Assembly (NCBI GenBank): GCA_003667245.1
Contig: RCNN01000589.1
Span: forward strand, 1-64,000
DNA length: 64,000 bases
Direction: 5' to 3'
Source: Heterostelium multicystogenum
Taxonomy: Eukaryota > Evosea > Eumycetozoa > Acytosteliales > Acytosteliaceae
Position numbers and translations under genes: made by a program. Each line of letters opens with the position of its first letter. Position 1 is the first letter of the stretch. The notes under the pieces are model-generated. The model was given only the letters and a program-made list of their open reading frames with translations, had not been told where the DNA came from and did not search any database. This document shows, one piece after another, positions 42,900 through 53,654 of this stretch.

Positions 42900-44095
42900 T
42901 CACGCTTCGCGTCCTCGGCACCTCGGTGACCTTGCTCGAAACCTTGCGTGTGCGAGCGGAAAAAAGAGCTGGGCATTCGCCTGGTGTACCAAGTGCATGA
43001 TGTCGAGCAGGCCCAGCGCATTGCGGTGATGCAGCCTGACAGCTACGACCTCTACGACCAGTGGTTTCACAACGTCGACTTCGTGTGGCCGGCGCGGGCG
43101 ATCCAGCCGATCGACACCCGGCGCATCGCGCTGTGGCACGAGATCAACGACCTGCCCAAAGCGCGGACGCTTGTCCGCAACGACCGTCTGGGCAGCGGCA
43201 GTGTGCCCAGCGAGCGCCTCTTCGTGCAGCACGACGGCAGCCTCGGCAGCACCGTGACCGAACGCATCAGCATGCTGCCCCTGACCCACAACGCCGACAG
43301 TTTCGCCTACCGCCCGAGCGCTTGCCCGAAGGGTTCAACCGCGGCAACGAGAGTTGGGGCTGGTTGCTGGACCCGGCCTGGGGCGCACGCACTGCGTTGC
43401 AGAGCGACGCCGCCATCGGCGCCCTGGACGCGGCGCTGGCCGTGCAAGGCGCGGCCTCGCGAGCTTCAAGGACATCGGCAACATGAGCATCGAAGAGATC
43501 GATGTACTGGCCGATATCCTGGTGCGTAAACAGAAGGAAGGCCACTTCGCGGCGTTCTGGTCCGATGACGAGGAAGCCGCGCAACTGATGCTCAGCCCGA
43601 GCATCGATATCCAGAGCCTGTGGTCACCGACCCTGATGCGCCTGCATCGGGCCGGGGTCAAATACCGCCTGGCGGTTGCCCCGTGAAGGCTATCGCGCCT
43701 GGTTCGGCGGGTTGTCGCTGTCGCGCCATGCCAAGGGCCCGGTGCTGGATGCGGCCTATGCCTACCTCAACTGGTGGCTGTCCGGCTGGCCGGGTGCGGT
43801 GATGGCGCGCCAGGGTTATTACATCGGCAACCCGGCTCGCAGCCGTGATCACTTGAGCAGCGCCGAATGGGACTACTGGTACGCCGGCCTGCCCGCTCGG
43901 GAAGAGCTGTTGGGCAGCGATGGCTTGCCGCTGATCGATGTGGGCGAGGTGCGCGACGGCGGTTCCTATGAACAGCGCATGGGGCATATCGCGGTGTGGA
44001 ACTCGGTGATGGATGAGCACAACTATCTCGTGCGGCGTTGGGGGGACTTCATGCGGGGCGCGAACGTCGTAACGGCACCTCTGTCGCCAAATTAA
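42896..44095 (+). CDS. Solute-binding-protein-like protein without signal peptide (frame broken)
   Basis: Protein of about 398 residues with the fold signature of spermidine/putrescine-type (family 1) extracellular binding proteins: LRVLGTSVTLLETLR at the start, and hinge-type segments NRGNESWGWLLDP and HAKGPVLDAAYAYLNWWLSG. It begins directly with the first beta strand. No signal peptide or lipobox is present and none can exist upstream, because the start overlaps the CobW stop. No permease or ATPase gene is nearby. Breaks near 42962 (one extra A), 43315, 43455 and 43680. It may be a cytoplasmic ligand sensor or carrier. Confidence 0.75.
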
Positions 44096-44161
44096 TGACA
44101 TATAAAACTCCCGTATTTATTGGGTGCACTTCTTCTCTTGCGCAGCTAATCTGGATAATTC

Positions 44162-44186
44162 AAATATCCCTGTAAAAAGGATATTT
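44162..44186. promoter_or_regulatory. Inverted repeat upstream of the GGDEF/EAL gene
   Basis: AAATATCC-N9-GGATATTT, perfect 8-bp arms in an AT-rich patch about 110 bp before the start. Operator or leader hairpin. Confidence 0.45.
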
Positions 44187-44274
44187 ATTTGACGCCGGTT
44201 CAGCTATCGCGAGGGACGCGTATGACGAAGGGACGTTTCGGCTGGAGGGGCAGGCGCTGCCAGAGGGCAACAGA

Positions 44275-46638
44275 ATGAGGTGGCGCCATACGTTTCAAAC
44301 CCGGATTGCCGGGGGTGCTGGCGCTGCTGTTGCTGGTGGTCGTGGCGGCCGGTGTATTTCGCGGTGAAGACCGCCACCAATCGCGCCGTGGAAAAACCAG
44401 GCCCAGGTGCAGCTGGAAACCGGCAGCCAGGTGTTCGAACGCCTGCTCGACCTGCGTGGCCGGCGCCTGCAATACGGCTTGAAACTGGCTGACGGCGGAC
44501 CTGCCGTTTCGCCAGGGCTGTCGCCCGATGGCGAACCCGACGCGATTCTCGCGACCCTGCGCCGGCATGGCACCGGCCTGAGTTCCAGCGAGGTATTTGT
44601 GCTGGGGCTCGACGGCCGCGTTGGTCAGCACGTTACCGGCGCTGACGTCCGGCCAGGCCTTTCCCTATAACGATGCCTTGCGCCAGGCCCGGCGCAGCGG
44701 CCTGCAAATGTTGATCGTGGCCCTGGATGGCCGGCCTTTCCTGCTGGTGCAACAGGAAGTCGTCGACCCCGCGCCGATCGCCCGTGTCGCCATGGGCTTT
44801 CCGATGGACGAAATCTTTTGCCAGTGAATTGCGCTCCATGAGCAACCTGGAAGTGTCGTTCATCAGCGCGCAGCATGGTCAGCCCGGCGAATTGTTCAGT
44901 ACTCAGCCCGAGGCGCTGCAGGCGTCGATTGCCAGCGACCTGCAGGGCGCGTACATCACTCCGGTGGCGCAATTGAAACCTGTTCCACGGCCAGCGCTAT
45001 CTCAGCCAGGTGCTGCCGTTGGGCAACACGGCAGACGGTGGCGAGGTCCGGGTGCTGCTGCAAAGCCCGCTGGACCACGCCCTTGAATCCTTTCGCGCCG
45101 CTGGACCGGCAATTTCTCTCGCGATCGCCCTGGTGGTGCTGCTGGTGTCGCTCGCGGGTGCGTTGTTTCTGGCGCGGCGGGTTTTCACGCCCACTCAATG
45201 CGTTTGGTGCAGGCGGCCGAACGCATCGGGGCCGGTGACTTACCGCACACCGGTACAGGTTGCGCAGCCACGATGAATTCGGCCTGCTGGCCCAGGCCTT
45301 CAACGCCATGCAAACCGGGATTGCGGTACGCGAGCGACAACTGGCCCACAACGCCTTGCACGACCCGCTCACCGGCCTGCCTAACCGCGCGCTGGCCATG
45401 GAGCGCCTGGGCAGCGCCATCAGCGCTGGCCGGCCGGTGGTGTTGCTGTACCTGGGGATTGAAAACTACCGGGTGATCAACGAAGGCTACGGCCCGGAAG
45501 GCGTGGAAGAAATGCTCCGCGAAGCCAGCCGCTGCCTGCTGTCGAGCCTGTCGGCCAGCGACACCGCCGCGCGCATCACCGGAAAGCGAGTTTTTTGCTG
45601 CTGCTGGAAAACACTGCGATCGACCGCGGCGGTGGCCCTGGCTGACCGCTTGTATGGGCTGCTCACCGAACCCCAGCGCATTGGTGGCGATGAATTGCGC
45701 CACGAAGTGAGCATCGGCATCGCCGCCTACCGGCCGACGGCCAGCAGGGTGAAGAGCTGATCAGCCGCGCCGCGATTGCCCGCCACGATGCGGCAGCGTT
45801 CCCGGGTTACTTACAGATCTACCAGCAGGACCGCGACCTCGCCATCAACGCCAGATTTCAGCCTGATTCGTGACCTGCGCCGGGCGCCGACGGAGGGCGA
45901 GTTGTACCTGTGTTACCAGCCCAAGCTCGACCTGCACCATGGCCATGTGCGCGCCAGGCCGAAGCGCTGTTGCGCTGGCAGCACCCGACCCTGGGCCTGG
46001 TGTCGCCGGCCGAGTTCATTCCCCTGGCCGAGCGCACCGGCAGCATGGGTAGCCTGACCCAGTGGGTGATCGAAGAAGCCATTCGCCCAACTGGCCGAGT
46101 GGGGCGGTGCGCGGGTTGGAGGTGCAGTTGTCGGTGAACATCTCGGTGGATGACCTCGCCGATGACGGCCTGGCCCCGCGGGTGACCGAGTTGCTGGCGC
46201 ACTACCGGGTATCGGCCCGGCAACTGATTTTTCGAAATCACCGAAAGCGCGATCATGCACAACCCGGCCCAGGCCCTCAGCGTGCTGGAGCAACTGCGCG
46301 CTTGTGGCATCAGCCTGTCGGTGGATGACTTTCGCGCACCGGCTATTCATCCCTGGCGCAAACTGCAACGCCTGCCGGTGCAGGAATTGAAGATCGACCA
46401 ATCGTTTGTGGGCGCAACCTCGACAGCACTTCCGGCGACGGCGGTGATCGTGCGCTCGACCATCGAAATGAGCCACAACCTGGGGCTCAAGGTGGTGGCC
46501 GAAGGGGTGGAGTTCGAGCCCAGCCTCAAGCTGCTCAAGCTCTGGAAGTGCGACACGGCCCAGGGCTATCTGATCAGCCGGCCGTTGAATGCCATGGCGT
46601 TTGAGATGTGGATGCGCCGCGAGCGCGTGCCGGTCTAG
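44275..46638 (+). CDS. Membrane sensor with degenerate GGDEF and EAL domains (many frame breaks)
   Basis: Inner-membrane cyclic-di-GMP protein of about 785 residues. One helix near the N-terminus ([24 protein letters not shown]), a periplasmic sensor domain, a second helix near 45115-45180, HAMP, then GGDEF and EAL. The GGDEF site reads GSEF, so cyclase activity is unlikely. The EAL domain has [17 protein letters not shown] and the late KVVAEGVE segment, so phosphodiesterase activity is plausible. More than ten frame breaks lie between 44315 and 46420. An 18-codon ORF at 44222-44278 may be the true N-terminus if one A is missing near 44274. Confidence 0.82.
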
Positions 46639-46668
46639 GGCGTCGGTGGCTGCACCGACGCCGGTCTT
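46639..46668. terminator. Terminator between convergent genes
   Basis: GGCGTCGGTG-GCTG-CACCGACGCC stem of 10 bp followed by GGTCTTTC. Confidence 0.8.
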
Positions 46669-48093
46669 TCAGTGTTCCACCGTTGCATCGACCAGGCTTT
46701 GCAACCGTTCCCACAAGCCTTCGACGTGGTGGCGCTCCGTCCCCAGCGCGCCAATGGACACGCGTACCATCCAGCGCTCGTCGAGCACGGCGGGGTGACG
46801 TAGGCGCTGCCTGAATGGTTGAGCTTTTCCGCCCAGGCCCGGGTAGTTATCCAGCGCCTCACCATCAAGGCCTGGTGGCTCGTGGCGAATGCACAAGGTT
46901 TGCAGGGTAACGGCGGCTACCAGTTTCCAGTGTTTGCTGCCTTCAATCTGTTCTGCCAGCCAGCGGGCATTCGCCAGGTCACGCCGCAGCCGGGCCTGCA
47001 GGCCCGCTGACGCCTTGCTCGCGGATCAGGAACCACAGCTTCAGCGCGCGGAACCGGCTGCCCAGGGAGATCCGCCAGTCGCGGTAGTTCCTGACCTGGC
47101 CGTCAGCCTTGGACTGTAGATAGCTGGGGTTTGGTGGTCATGATGCGAATCAAGTGCCGGGGTCGCGTACAAAGTACACCGAGCAATCAAACGCCGCCCC
47201 CAGCCATTTTGTGAGGGTTGAGGACCAGCGAGTCGGCGTTCTCGATGCCGTACCACAGCGCGCGGCATTCCGGGAGGATCATCGCGGCCCCGGCCATGGC
47301 TGAGTCGAACATGCAACCACAGGCCGTGGCGTTGCGTCAGGGCGCCGATGGCTTCCAGGGGTCGATGGCCATGGCTGCCGTTGTGCCGGTGGTCGCAATC
47401 ACCACACAGGGTCTGTTCCCGGCAGCCAGGTCTTGTTCGATTGCCCGCTCCAATGCATGCGGTGACATTGCATTGTGTTCGTCGGTTGCCACGGTACGGA
47501 TATTGTTCTGGCCGAACCCCGCCAGGATCGCGGCCTTGTTCACTGAACTATGGGCGTGGGCCGAGGTGTAGACGATCAAGGGGGCGCCGCTGTTTTGCAG
47601 GCCATCGTGCATCAGCGCGTAGTGGGAGCTGCGTTCGCGGGCGCTGATCAGCGCCACCAGGGTGGAAGTCGAGGCCGAGTCCTGGATCACTCCGTTCCAG
47701 TTGGCGCTCAGGCCGATCAGTCGCGCAGCCAATCGGTGGTGACTTCCTCGATTTCGGTCAGGGCGGGCTCGATTGCCACGACAATCCCACCACGCCCAGG
47801 CCGGTACTCAAGCATCGCCGAGGACGGAGGACAGTTCCACATTCGACGGGAAGAACCCCGAAGAAGCTTGGATGCTGCCAATGCAACAGACCGGCATGAT
47901 CAGTGTTTCGACGTCGCCCATGATCTGTTCGAACGGTTCGGCTGCTGTTCAGGCGGGCTGGCCGGCAATGCGGACCTGATTTCGCCCGGGGCCGTGGTGG
48001 GTTGCACACCGCGTTGCTCGATGTTTTGTCGATAGTCTGCAATCAGGTCGATCATGGCGTGGCCCATGTCGGCGGGAATTCTTCAGGTGTCAT
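46669..48093 (-). CDS. PLP-dependent aromatic-L-amino-acid decarboxylase-like enzyme (many frame breaks)
   Basis: Group II decarboxylase of about 470 residues. The N-terminus is MTPEEF, and the middle has GFFPSNVELSSVLGD, SASTSTLVALISARERS and VVIATTGTTAAMAIDP. The PLP lysine lies in ADSLVLNPHKWLGAAFDC after one extra A near 47207 is allowed for. The C-terminus is RLQSLVDATVEH. At least eight breaks lie between 46800 and 48070. Relatives decarboxylate DOPA, tryptophan, tyrosine or phenylalanine to amines. It follows the oxygenase-like gene by 34 bp in the same direction. Confidence 0.82.
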
Positions 48094-48127
48094 ATCAGGG
48101 TGTCCGTCAGGAAGAGAAATAAAGGCG

Positions 48128-48986
48128 TTAGCACCAGAAGTAAAACGGCTGGCCAGTGGTATAGCCGATAAACGACTGGATGCTGATGCGCTTGCCTGAA
48201 ATCGAAACCGCAAATGGCATGGGGACGGCGAGTATTGATAATCACCAGTTTCGTTTTCTGCGGCTGGATGCGCAGCGGTTTTTGCAAACGATCTTCGGGC
48301 AGTTCCGCCCCTTCGAAACGGATGACCTCGTCGTAGGTAAACGCCTCGGTATCCCAAATGACCAGTTCACCTCCCGAAGGTGGTACTTCGAGGTAAATAT
48401 TCGCGCTGAATTGATGTTCCAGTTCGGCAATCGACAAGGGCAGGCAATCGACATGGGGGACTGTTTCGGAGAGGTGGGCTGTCTCCGGGAACATGGCGCG
48501 GATAATGCCGCAGAACATCGGCTGGCCCTGGAAGGCCGCGGTTGTCGCGCCTTCTGGCCACACCTGCCGGATATGCTCCATCAGTAGATGGATGGGTGGT
48601 TTGCGCGGGGCACAGAGGTCATCGATCACGCAGCGCATGTGGGTGGCGTCTGCGTAGTATTTCTGTTGCGAATAGCTGTCTGCGGCCTTGCCGTAGGTGG
48701 AGTTGAACGGTGTTCCCCAGCGATGGACACCATAGAAATGCTGGACAACTTTCCCGTGCTCATAGGTCTCGTGGTTATATTCCTGGAGCGTCGCCGTTTC
48801 GTTGATATGTTTATTTAGTACTTCGCTGGTTTGTTCATTCGCGTAGTCAGGTACCCGGATGGCAAGTATTTCTCCGCGAATAAGTTTTTCCAGGCTGAGT
48901 GGTGTCGAGTTGCTCAAGCGCCAGGATCCCGGGCGCCTGGCTATGCGGGACTGCAGGTATTGATTCAACGCTGTTGAGGTCCGTCA
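48128..48986 (-). CDS. Putative 2OG-Fe(II)-type oxygenase (frame broken)
   Basis: Protein of about 285 residues. Visible motifs fit a 2-oxoglutarate/iron oxygenase: HVD in VPHVDCLPLSI as the HxD pair, the distal His in NTRRPHAI, and an Arg in the closing strand RISIQSFIGYT near the end. The N-terminal part (EYNHETYEHGKVVQHFYGVHRWGTPFN) has no match I recognise. Breaks: near 48970 at the start, and near 48190, which replaces the true end FYFWC with a hydrophobic false tail. It leads the two-gene unit with the decarboxylase. A hydroxylase acting on an amino acid or amine is the best guess. Confidence 0.68.
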
Positions 48987-49176
48987 TGATGAAAACTCCA
49001 TGTTAGTTACAGCACGTCATATAGATAACGTTTGTTTGGCTGGGGATTTACTGGCGACAGTGAGCGTCGGATGGCGCAGGGCCAAAGTTGAGGGAAAGAC
49101 TTTTGGGGAGGTATAGGACTTTTCCGAGTAAACTTTTAAATACATTGGCGCTATCGGATCGCTTTATTTCACGCAT

Positions 49177-49215
49177 AAAAAAAGGCGGCTACCCACTTAG
49201 GTAGCCGCCTTTTTC
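49177..49215. terminator. Bidirectional terminator after gcd
   Basis: AAGGCGGCTACC-N6-GGTAGCCGCCTT stem with A and T tracts at the ends, 17 bp after the gcd stop on the minus strand. Confidence 0.93.
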
Positions 49216-49231
49216 TTACTGCCGGTTTTGC

Positions 49232-51650
49232 TTAATCCGGCAGTTTGAACGCCATCACATAGTCACCCTGCTTGGTGCCCAGAGAGCCATGACCGCCGGC
49301 ATGACCAGCACGTACTGCTTGCCGTCCTTGCCGGTGTAGGTCATTGGTGTGGTTTGCGCGCCTGCCGGCAGGCGGCCTTCCCACAACTGCTTGCCGTTTT
49401 TCACGTCATAGGCACGCAGGTACTGGTCGAGGGTACCGCTGAGGAAGGACACGCCACCGGCGGTGGTAAAAGTCCCGCCCAGGCTTGGCACGCCCATGGT
49501 CAGTGGAATCGGAACCGGCGAGCTGTCACGCACGGTGCCGTTCTTGTGCATCCAGATGGTCTGGTGGTTGGTCAGGTCGACCGCGGCCACATAACCCCAC
49601 GCCGGCGCCTGGCACGGCAGGCCCAGTGGCGACAGCATGGCTTCGAGGATCACACCGTATGGCGCGCCTTTGTTCGGCTGCACGCCTTCGGTTTTCGCTG
49701 ACCCGTGGGCCTTGCTTGGCAATATCGGCAGCCGGGATCAGTTTCGATTTGAACGCCATGTAGCTTGGGTTCACGAACGCGATCTGGCGAACCGGGTCGA
49801 CGGAAATGCCACCCCAGTCGAACACGCCGAAGTTACCTGGGTAACGATCGAGCCCTGCAGCGATGGCGGGGTGAACGGACCGTCGTAGCGCATGGATTTG
49901 AAGTCAATCCGGCACAGCATCTGGTCGAACGGCGTCACGCCCCACATGTCACGCTCCTTGAGGGGCGGTGGCATGAAGTTCAGGTCGGACTTCGGTTGGG
50001 TCGGTGCGGTGTGATCGCCGGCCACTGCGCCTTGCGGTACAGGGATTTCATTGATCGGCACTACAGGCTGACCGTTCGAGCGGTCGATTCACGTAGATGC
50101 TGCCTTGCTTGGTCGACGCCATCACCGCTTGCTTCACGCCGTCAGCGGTCTTGATGTCGATCAGCGAAGGCTGGCCGCCCACGTCCATGTCCCACAGGTC
50201 ATGGTGAGTGAACTGGAAGGTCCACTTCACGTGGCCGCTGTCGATGTCCAGGGCAGTCAGGCCGGCGCTGTACTTCTCGGAGTCCGGAGTCCGGTCGCCG
50301 CCGTACTGGTCGGGCATCTGGTTACCCATCGGCAGGTAGAGCATGCCGAGTTTTTCGTCCACCGCGAACATCGACCACATGTTTGGCGAGTTGCGGGTGT
50401 AAGTCTTGCCCTCGGCCAACGGGGTGGTGTCGTCCGGGTTGCCGCTGTCCCAATTCCACACCAGCTTGCCGGTGTGCACGTCGAACGCACGGATCACGCC
50501 GCTAGGCTCGTCGGTGGAGACGTTGTCGGTCACGTGACCGCCGATTACCACCAGGTTCTTGGTGACGGCCGGTGGCGAGGTGGAGTAGTAACCGCCCGGG
50601 GCGAAGGTGCCGATGTTGGCACGCAAGTCGATCTGGCCTTTGTCACCGAAGTCTTCGCACATCTTGCCGGTGTCGGCGTTCAGGGCGATCAGACGGGTGT
50701 CGGCGGTAGGGACGAAGATGCGTTTCGGGCAGGCATTCGGCGCGGCGGCCGGGCTGGCGCTGCCAGTCGGGCTCTGTTCCGAGGCATAGACCGCGTCATC
50801 GTGATACGACACGCCACGGCAGGTCATGTGCGCCCAACCCTTGAAGTTGGCAGCACCTTCGCTGCTGATCTTCGGGTCAAAACGCCAGATTTCCTTGCCG
50901 GTGTCCGGGTCCAGGGCAATCACCTGGCTGTGAGGCGTGCACACGTAGAGCATGCCGTTGACTTTCAGCGGGGTGTTTTCCGCGGTGGTTTCACCGGGAT
51001 CGCCTGGGCCAGGGATGTCGCCAGTACGGAAGGTCCAGGCTGGAACCAGCTTGTGGGCGTTTTCCGGAGTGATCTGTGCGAGTGGCGAGTAACGATCACC
51101 GAAGGCCGAACGGCCATAGGAGTTCCAGTCACCATCAGCCTGGGCTGGCGCAGTGCTGGCCATGCCCGGTACCGCATCGCGGTCCAGCTGGCCTTTCTTG
51201 ACCATGGCGCCCGGGTCGGTGAATTGGCTGGCCAATGCAGCGGCGCCGGCCAGTACGACCGCGACGCTCAGCGCGCCAACGCCCAGCGGCGAGGCTTGGC
51301 CACGCAGCAACGGACGGCGGAACCACGGGAGCAGCATGACGATGCCGAGGGCAAACAGCAGGGCCAGGCGCGGTACCAGTTGCCACCAGTCCAGGCCGAC
51401 TTCCCACAGCGCCCATACGGTGCTGGCAAACAGCACCAGTGCGTACAAGCCCAGCGCCGCACGGCGTGTTGCCAGCAGCAACAGGCCTGTGACGGTGATG
51501 CCGAGACCGGCCAGCAGGTAATACAGCGACCCGCCGAGCATGCTCAGCTTTGATCCCCCCGGCCAACAAGGCCAGGCCCATTATCAGCAGCAAGATCCCC
51601 AGCAGCCTGGGCAGCAGGCGACTTGGACTTGAAGCACCATCAGTGCTCAT
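49232..51650 (-). CDS. gcd: Membrane-bound PQQ glucose dehydrogenase (frame broken)
   Basis: Quinoprotein of about 805 residues that oxidises glucose to gluconate in the periplasm and passes electrons to ubiquinone. Five N-terminal membrane segments (LLPRLLGILLLIMGLALLAGG and on) precede the beta-propeller: DWNSYGRSAFGDRYSPLAQI, CRGVSYHDDAVYASEQSP, then GMLYLPMGNQMPDQYGGDR. The C-terminus is YVMAFKLPD. Breaks lie near 51553, 50085, 49825, 49715 and 49290. Downstream of the oprB porin gene in the same direction, as in other pseudomonads. Confidence 0.93.
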
Positions 51651-51763
51651 AGTGTGGTTCTCCGTTACGTTTTGAATTGATTGCGCACAGTTCACTGTAG
51701 ATGACGTTCCGGCGCAGGCTTGGTTCAGGGCTAATTCGTTTTCTTCAGAATTTACTTACAACG

Positions 51764-53107
51764 TCAGAATGAACTTTGCAGCTTGATCCCGCCGATGAGC
51801 GCGTCATCCACCTGGGCCACGGCTCCGGGGTGACGGATGTATTGCAGGTTCGGGCGAACCGTCAGCCACTGGGTGACATGGATGCCGTAATAGAGCTCAG
51901 CGCTGTATTCCGTGTGTTGAATCGGCAGGTAGGATGGGTCATCGAAGTCGTATACCGCGTGGGCCTGGTTGCTTGCCTCGGCATTCTTGCGGTAGGCCGG
52001 GTTGACGTGCACCCGGGCCACGGCGAAACCGATATCGTCCTTGGCGCGGGCGTCGAACAGGCCCTTGTAGACCACGCCGGCTTGCACGTAGTTATCCACA
52101 GCGTTGGTTTTCTTGTCGTGCATCGTGCCGTTGGCGAACACGTTCAAGCCCCGCGAATGGTCGCTGGCCAGGCTGGTGACTTGCTGCTGCACCCCCAGCC
52201 ACACCCCGTGCTTGCTGGAGGCGCTGCGATAGGCCTCGCCTCTGAGGGCTGCCGGCTGGTCGTTGCGGTCTTTGTACACATCGCTGGCCTTGGCGCTGCT
52301 GTAGTAGTAGCCGGCGCGGTATTCGCCGGGCAGGCCGTTCAGCGTAGGCGTCCACACCAGCTCAACCGGGAGCAGGGCGCCTTGGGTGCCGCTGCCGCTG
52401 AGCTTGAAGCCGTTGCCGCGATCGAGGTTGGACGGGTTCTGTTCGTAGGCGCCGACCTGGGCGTACAACTCGGGCGTCAGGTGATATTTGACCCGCAACG
52501 CCCACTGGCTCACCGGCCAGTTGTACCAGATGCTGCCAACCCAGTTACCAACCTGCGAGCCGCAGAATGCGAGGTTCTGGAAGTCGCAGGGGAAGCTGTT
52601 GAAGTCTTCACCTTCGCCAAAGCGCCCGGCCTTGATGTCGAGCTTTTGGTCGAAGAATTTCTGCTGGTACCACATCTGCGTCAGGCGCCAGGTCTGGCCA
52701 CGGCCCCAGACTTCCTGGGACGAGGTAAAACCGCCCACACGCGGATCGTTGACCCGGTCATTGGTGATGTTGTTGCCGCTGCGCTCGGTTACCGTCAACT
52801 GGAACTCGGCGTCGTGCCAGCCGAGGATCTTCTGCAGATCCAGGTGCGTGCCCAGGCCGAATTGGTCGCTGTAGCGCGCAGTGCGGTCGTGATCCGAGCC
52901 GCCGTGCAGGTTGCTGCCCATTTCGCCGGTGTAGTCGAATTTGAAGTCGTAGCCTAGTTGAGACAGCGCTGTCCGAGTGCCGCCGAAATCACCCAGCATC
53001 CACGGTGATTCAGCGTCAAAGGCAGGTGCGGCCTGGGCACAGTTGATCAGGCCGAACGGTAACAGCGCAGCGCACAGGCGCAGGTTTGGGAAAGCAGGCA
53101 TAGGCAA
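51764..53107 (-). CDS. oprB: Carbohydrate-selective porin OprB
   Basis: Intact 447-residue outer-membrane porin. A signal peptide (LRLCAALLPFGLINCAQA) is followed by family sequence SPWMLGDFGGTRTALSQLGYDFKFDYTGEMGSN and repeating aromatic-rich strands, ending GGIKLQSSF. It admits glucose and other sugars to the periplasm, feeding the glucose dehydrogenase encoded 113 bp downstream. The region upstream (53108-53395) holds its promoter and a 12-bp direct repeat TCGGATTTGGTA at 53287 and 53315. Confidence 0.93.
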   Translation of the reverse strand: MPMPAFPNLRLCAALLPFGLINCAQAAPAFDAESPWMLGDFGGTRTALSQLGYDFKFDYTGEMGSNLHGGSDHDRTARYSDQFGLGTHLDLQKILGWHDAEFQLTVTERSGNNITNDRVNDPRVGGFTSSQEVWGRGQTWRLTQMWYQQKFFDQKLDIKAGRFGEGEDFNSFPCDFQNLAFCGSQVGNWVGSIWYNWPVSQWALRVKYHLTPELYAQVGAYEQNPSNLDRGNGFKLSGSGTQGALLPVELVWTPTLNGLPGEYRAGYYYSSAKASDVYKDRNDQPAALRGEAYRSASSKHGVWLGVQQQVTSLASDHSRGLNVFANGTMHDKKTNAVDNYVQAGVVYKGLFDARAKDDIGFAVARVHVNPAYRKNAEASNQAHAVYDFDDPSYLPIQHTEYSAELYYGIHVTQWLTVRPNLQYIRHPGAVAQVDDALIGGIKLQSSF

Positions 53108-53395
53108 AATGGGGTCTTAATATTTTATGGTTTTGAAACGCAAACAGCGGCCTGGCGCGTTCGCACAAGGGCGTTGAACACGGGCGGTCGATGGTTTGGT
53201 GGAATGATGAAACGTTTCAGTTTGTTGCTGACAAGGATAAAGCCCTGGCGCGGGGAGAGAAAGGGCTAAACGGAAGATGGATTCTTTCGGATTTGGTAAT
53301 AGTGCGCTGGATCGTCGGATTTGGTAGCAATCTGTGCGTTGGTTTGTGTTTGAGGGCGTGGTTATCTGCGTCACCAAAACAGATGGGGGGTCGAC

Positions 53396-53653
53396 ATGGA
53401 AGGCGACGACAACGTGGGTGAGGCAAAGGCCGTAACAGCCGGGGAACTAGTCATTATTCTCGGTCAGTATCACAGTGCAATTGCTAGGCTCGGCTCCGGC
53501 ATCATTAGCTTGTCCGGTGCGCTCAAACATAGTGAAGACGTGGATGTAAAACAGGCGGCAGATGAAGCATGGGTGAAGCTGAATGAGTTTATCGACTGCA
53601 TGGAAGGTGTAGCTGATGGACTGAATGCTTTGACCCAAAAGAAGGAGGCCTGA
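53396..53653 (+). CDS. Small helical protein, unrecognised (pair member 1)
   Basis: Intact 85-residue protein beginning MEGDDNVGEAKAVTAGELV and ending DGLNALTQKKEA. It is acidic and mostly helical with no membrane segment or known motif. A weak purine-rich GGGGGT precedes the ATG. The next gene starts one base after its stop, with GGAGG inside its last codons, so the two are coupled. Its codon use is less GC-biased than that of its neighbours, which suggests acquisition. Function unknown. Confidence 0.7.
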   Translation: MEGDDNVGEAKAVTAGELVIILGQYHSAIARLGSGIISLSGALKHSEDVDVKQAADEAWVKLNEFIDCMEGVADGLNALTQKKEA

Positions 53654-53654
53654 A

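Noticed and set aside
48090..48190. A hydrophobic C-terminal membrane tail on the oxygenase-like protein
   Set aside because: It is read in the wrong frame after an indel near 48190. The alternative frame gives the typical closing strand and ends at 48128.
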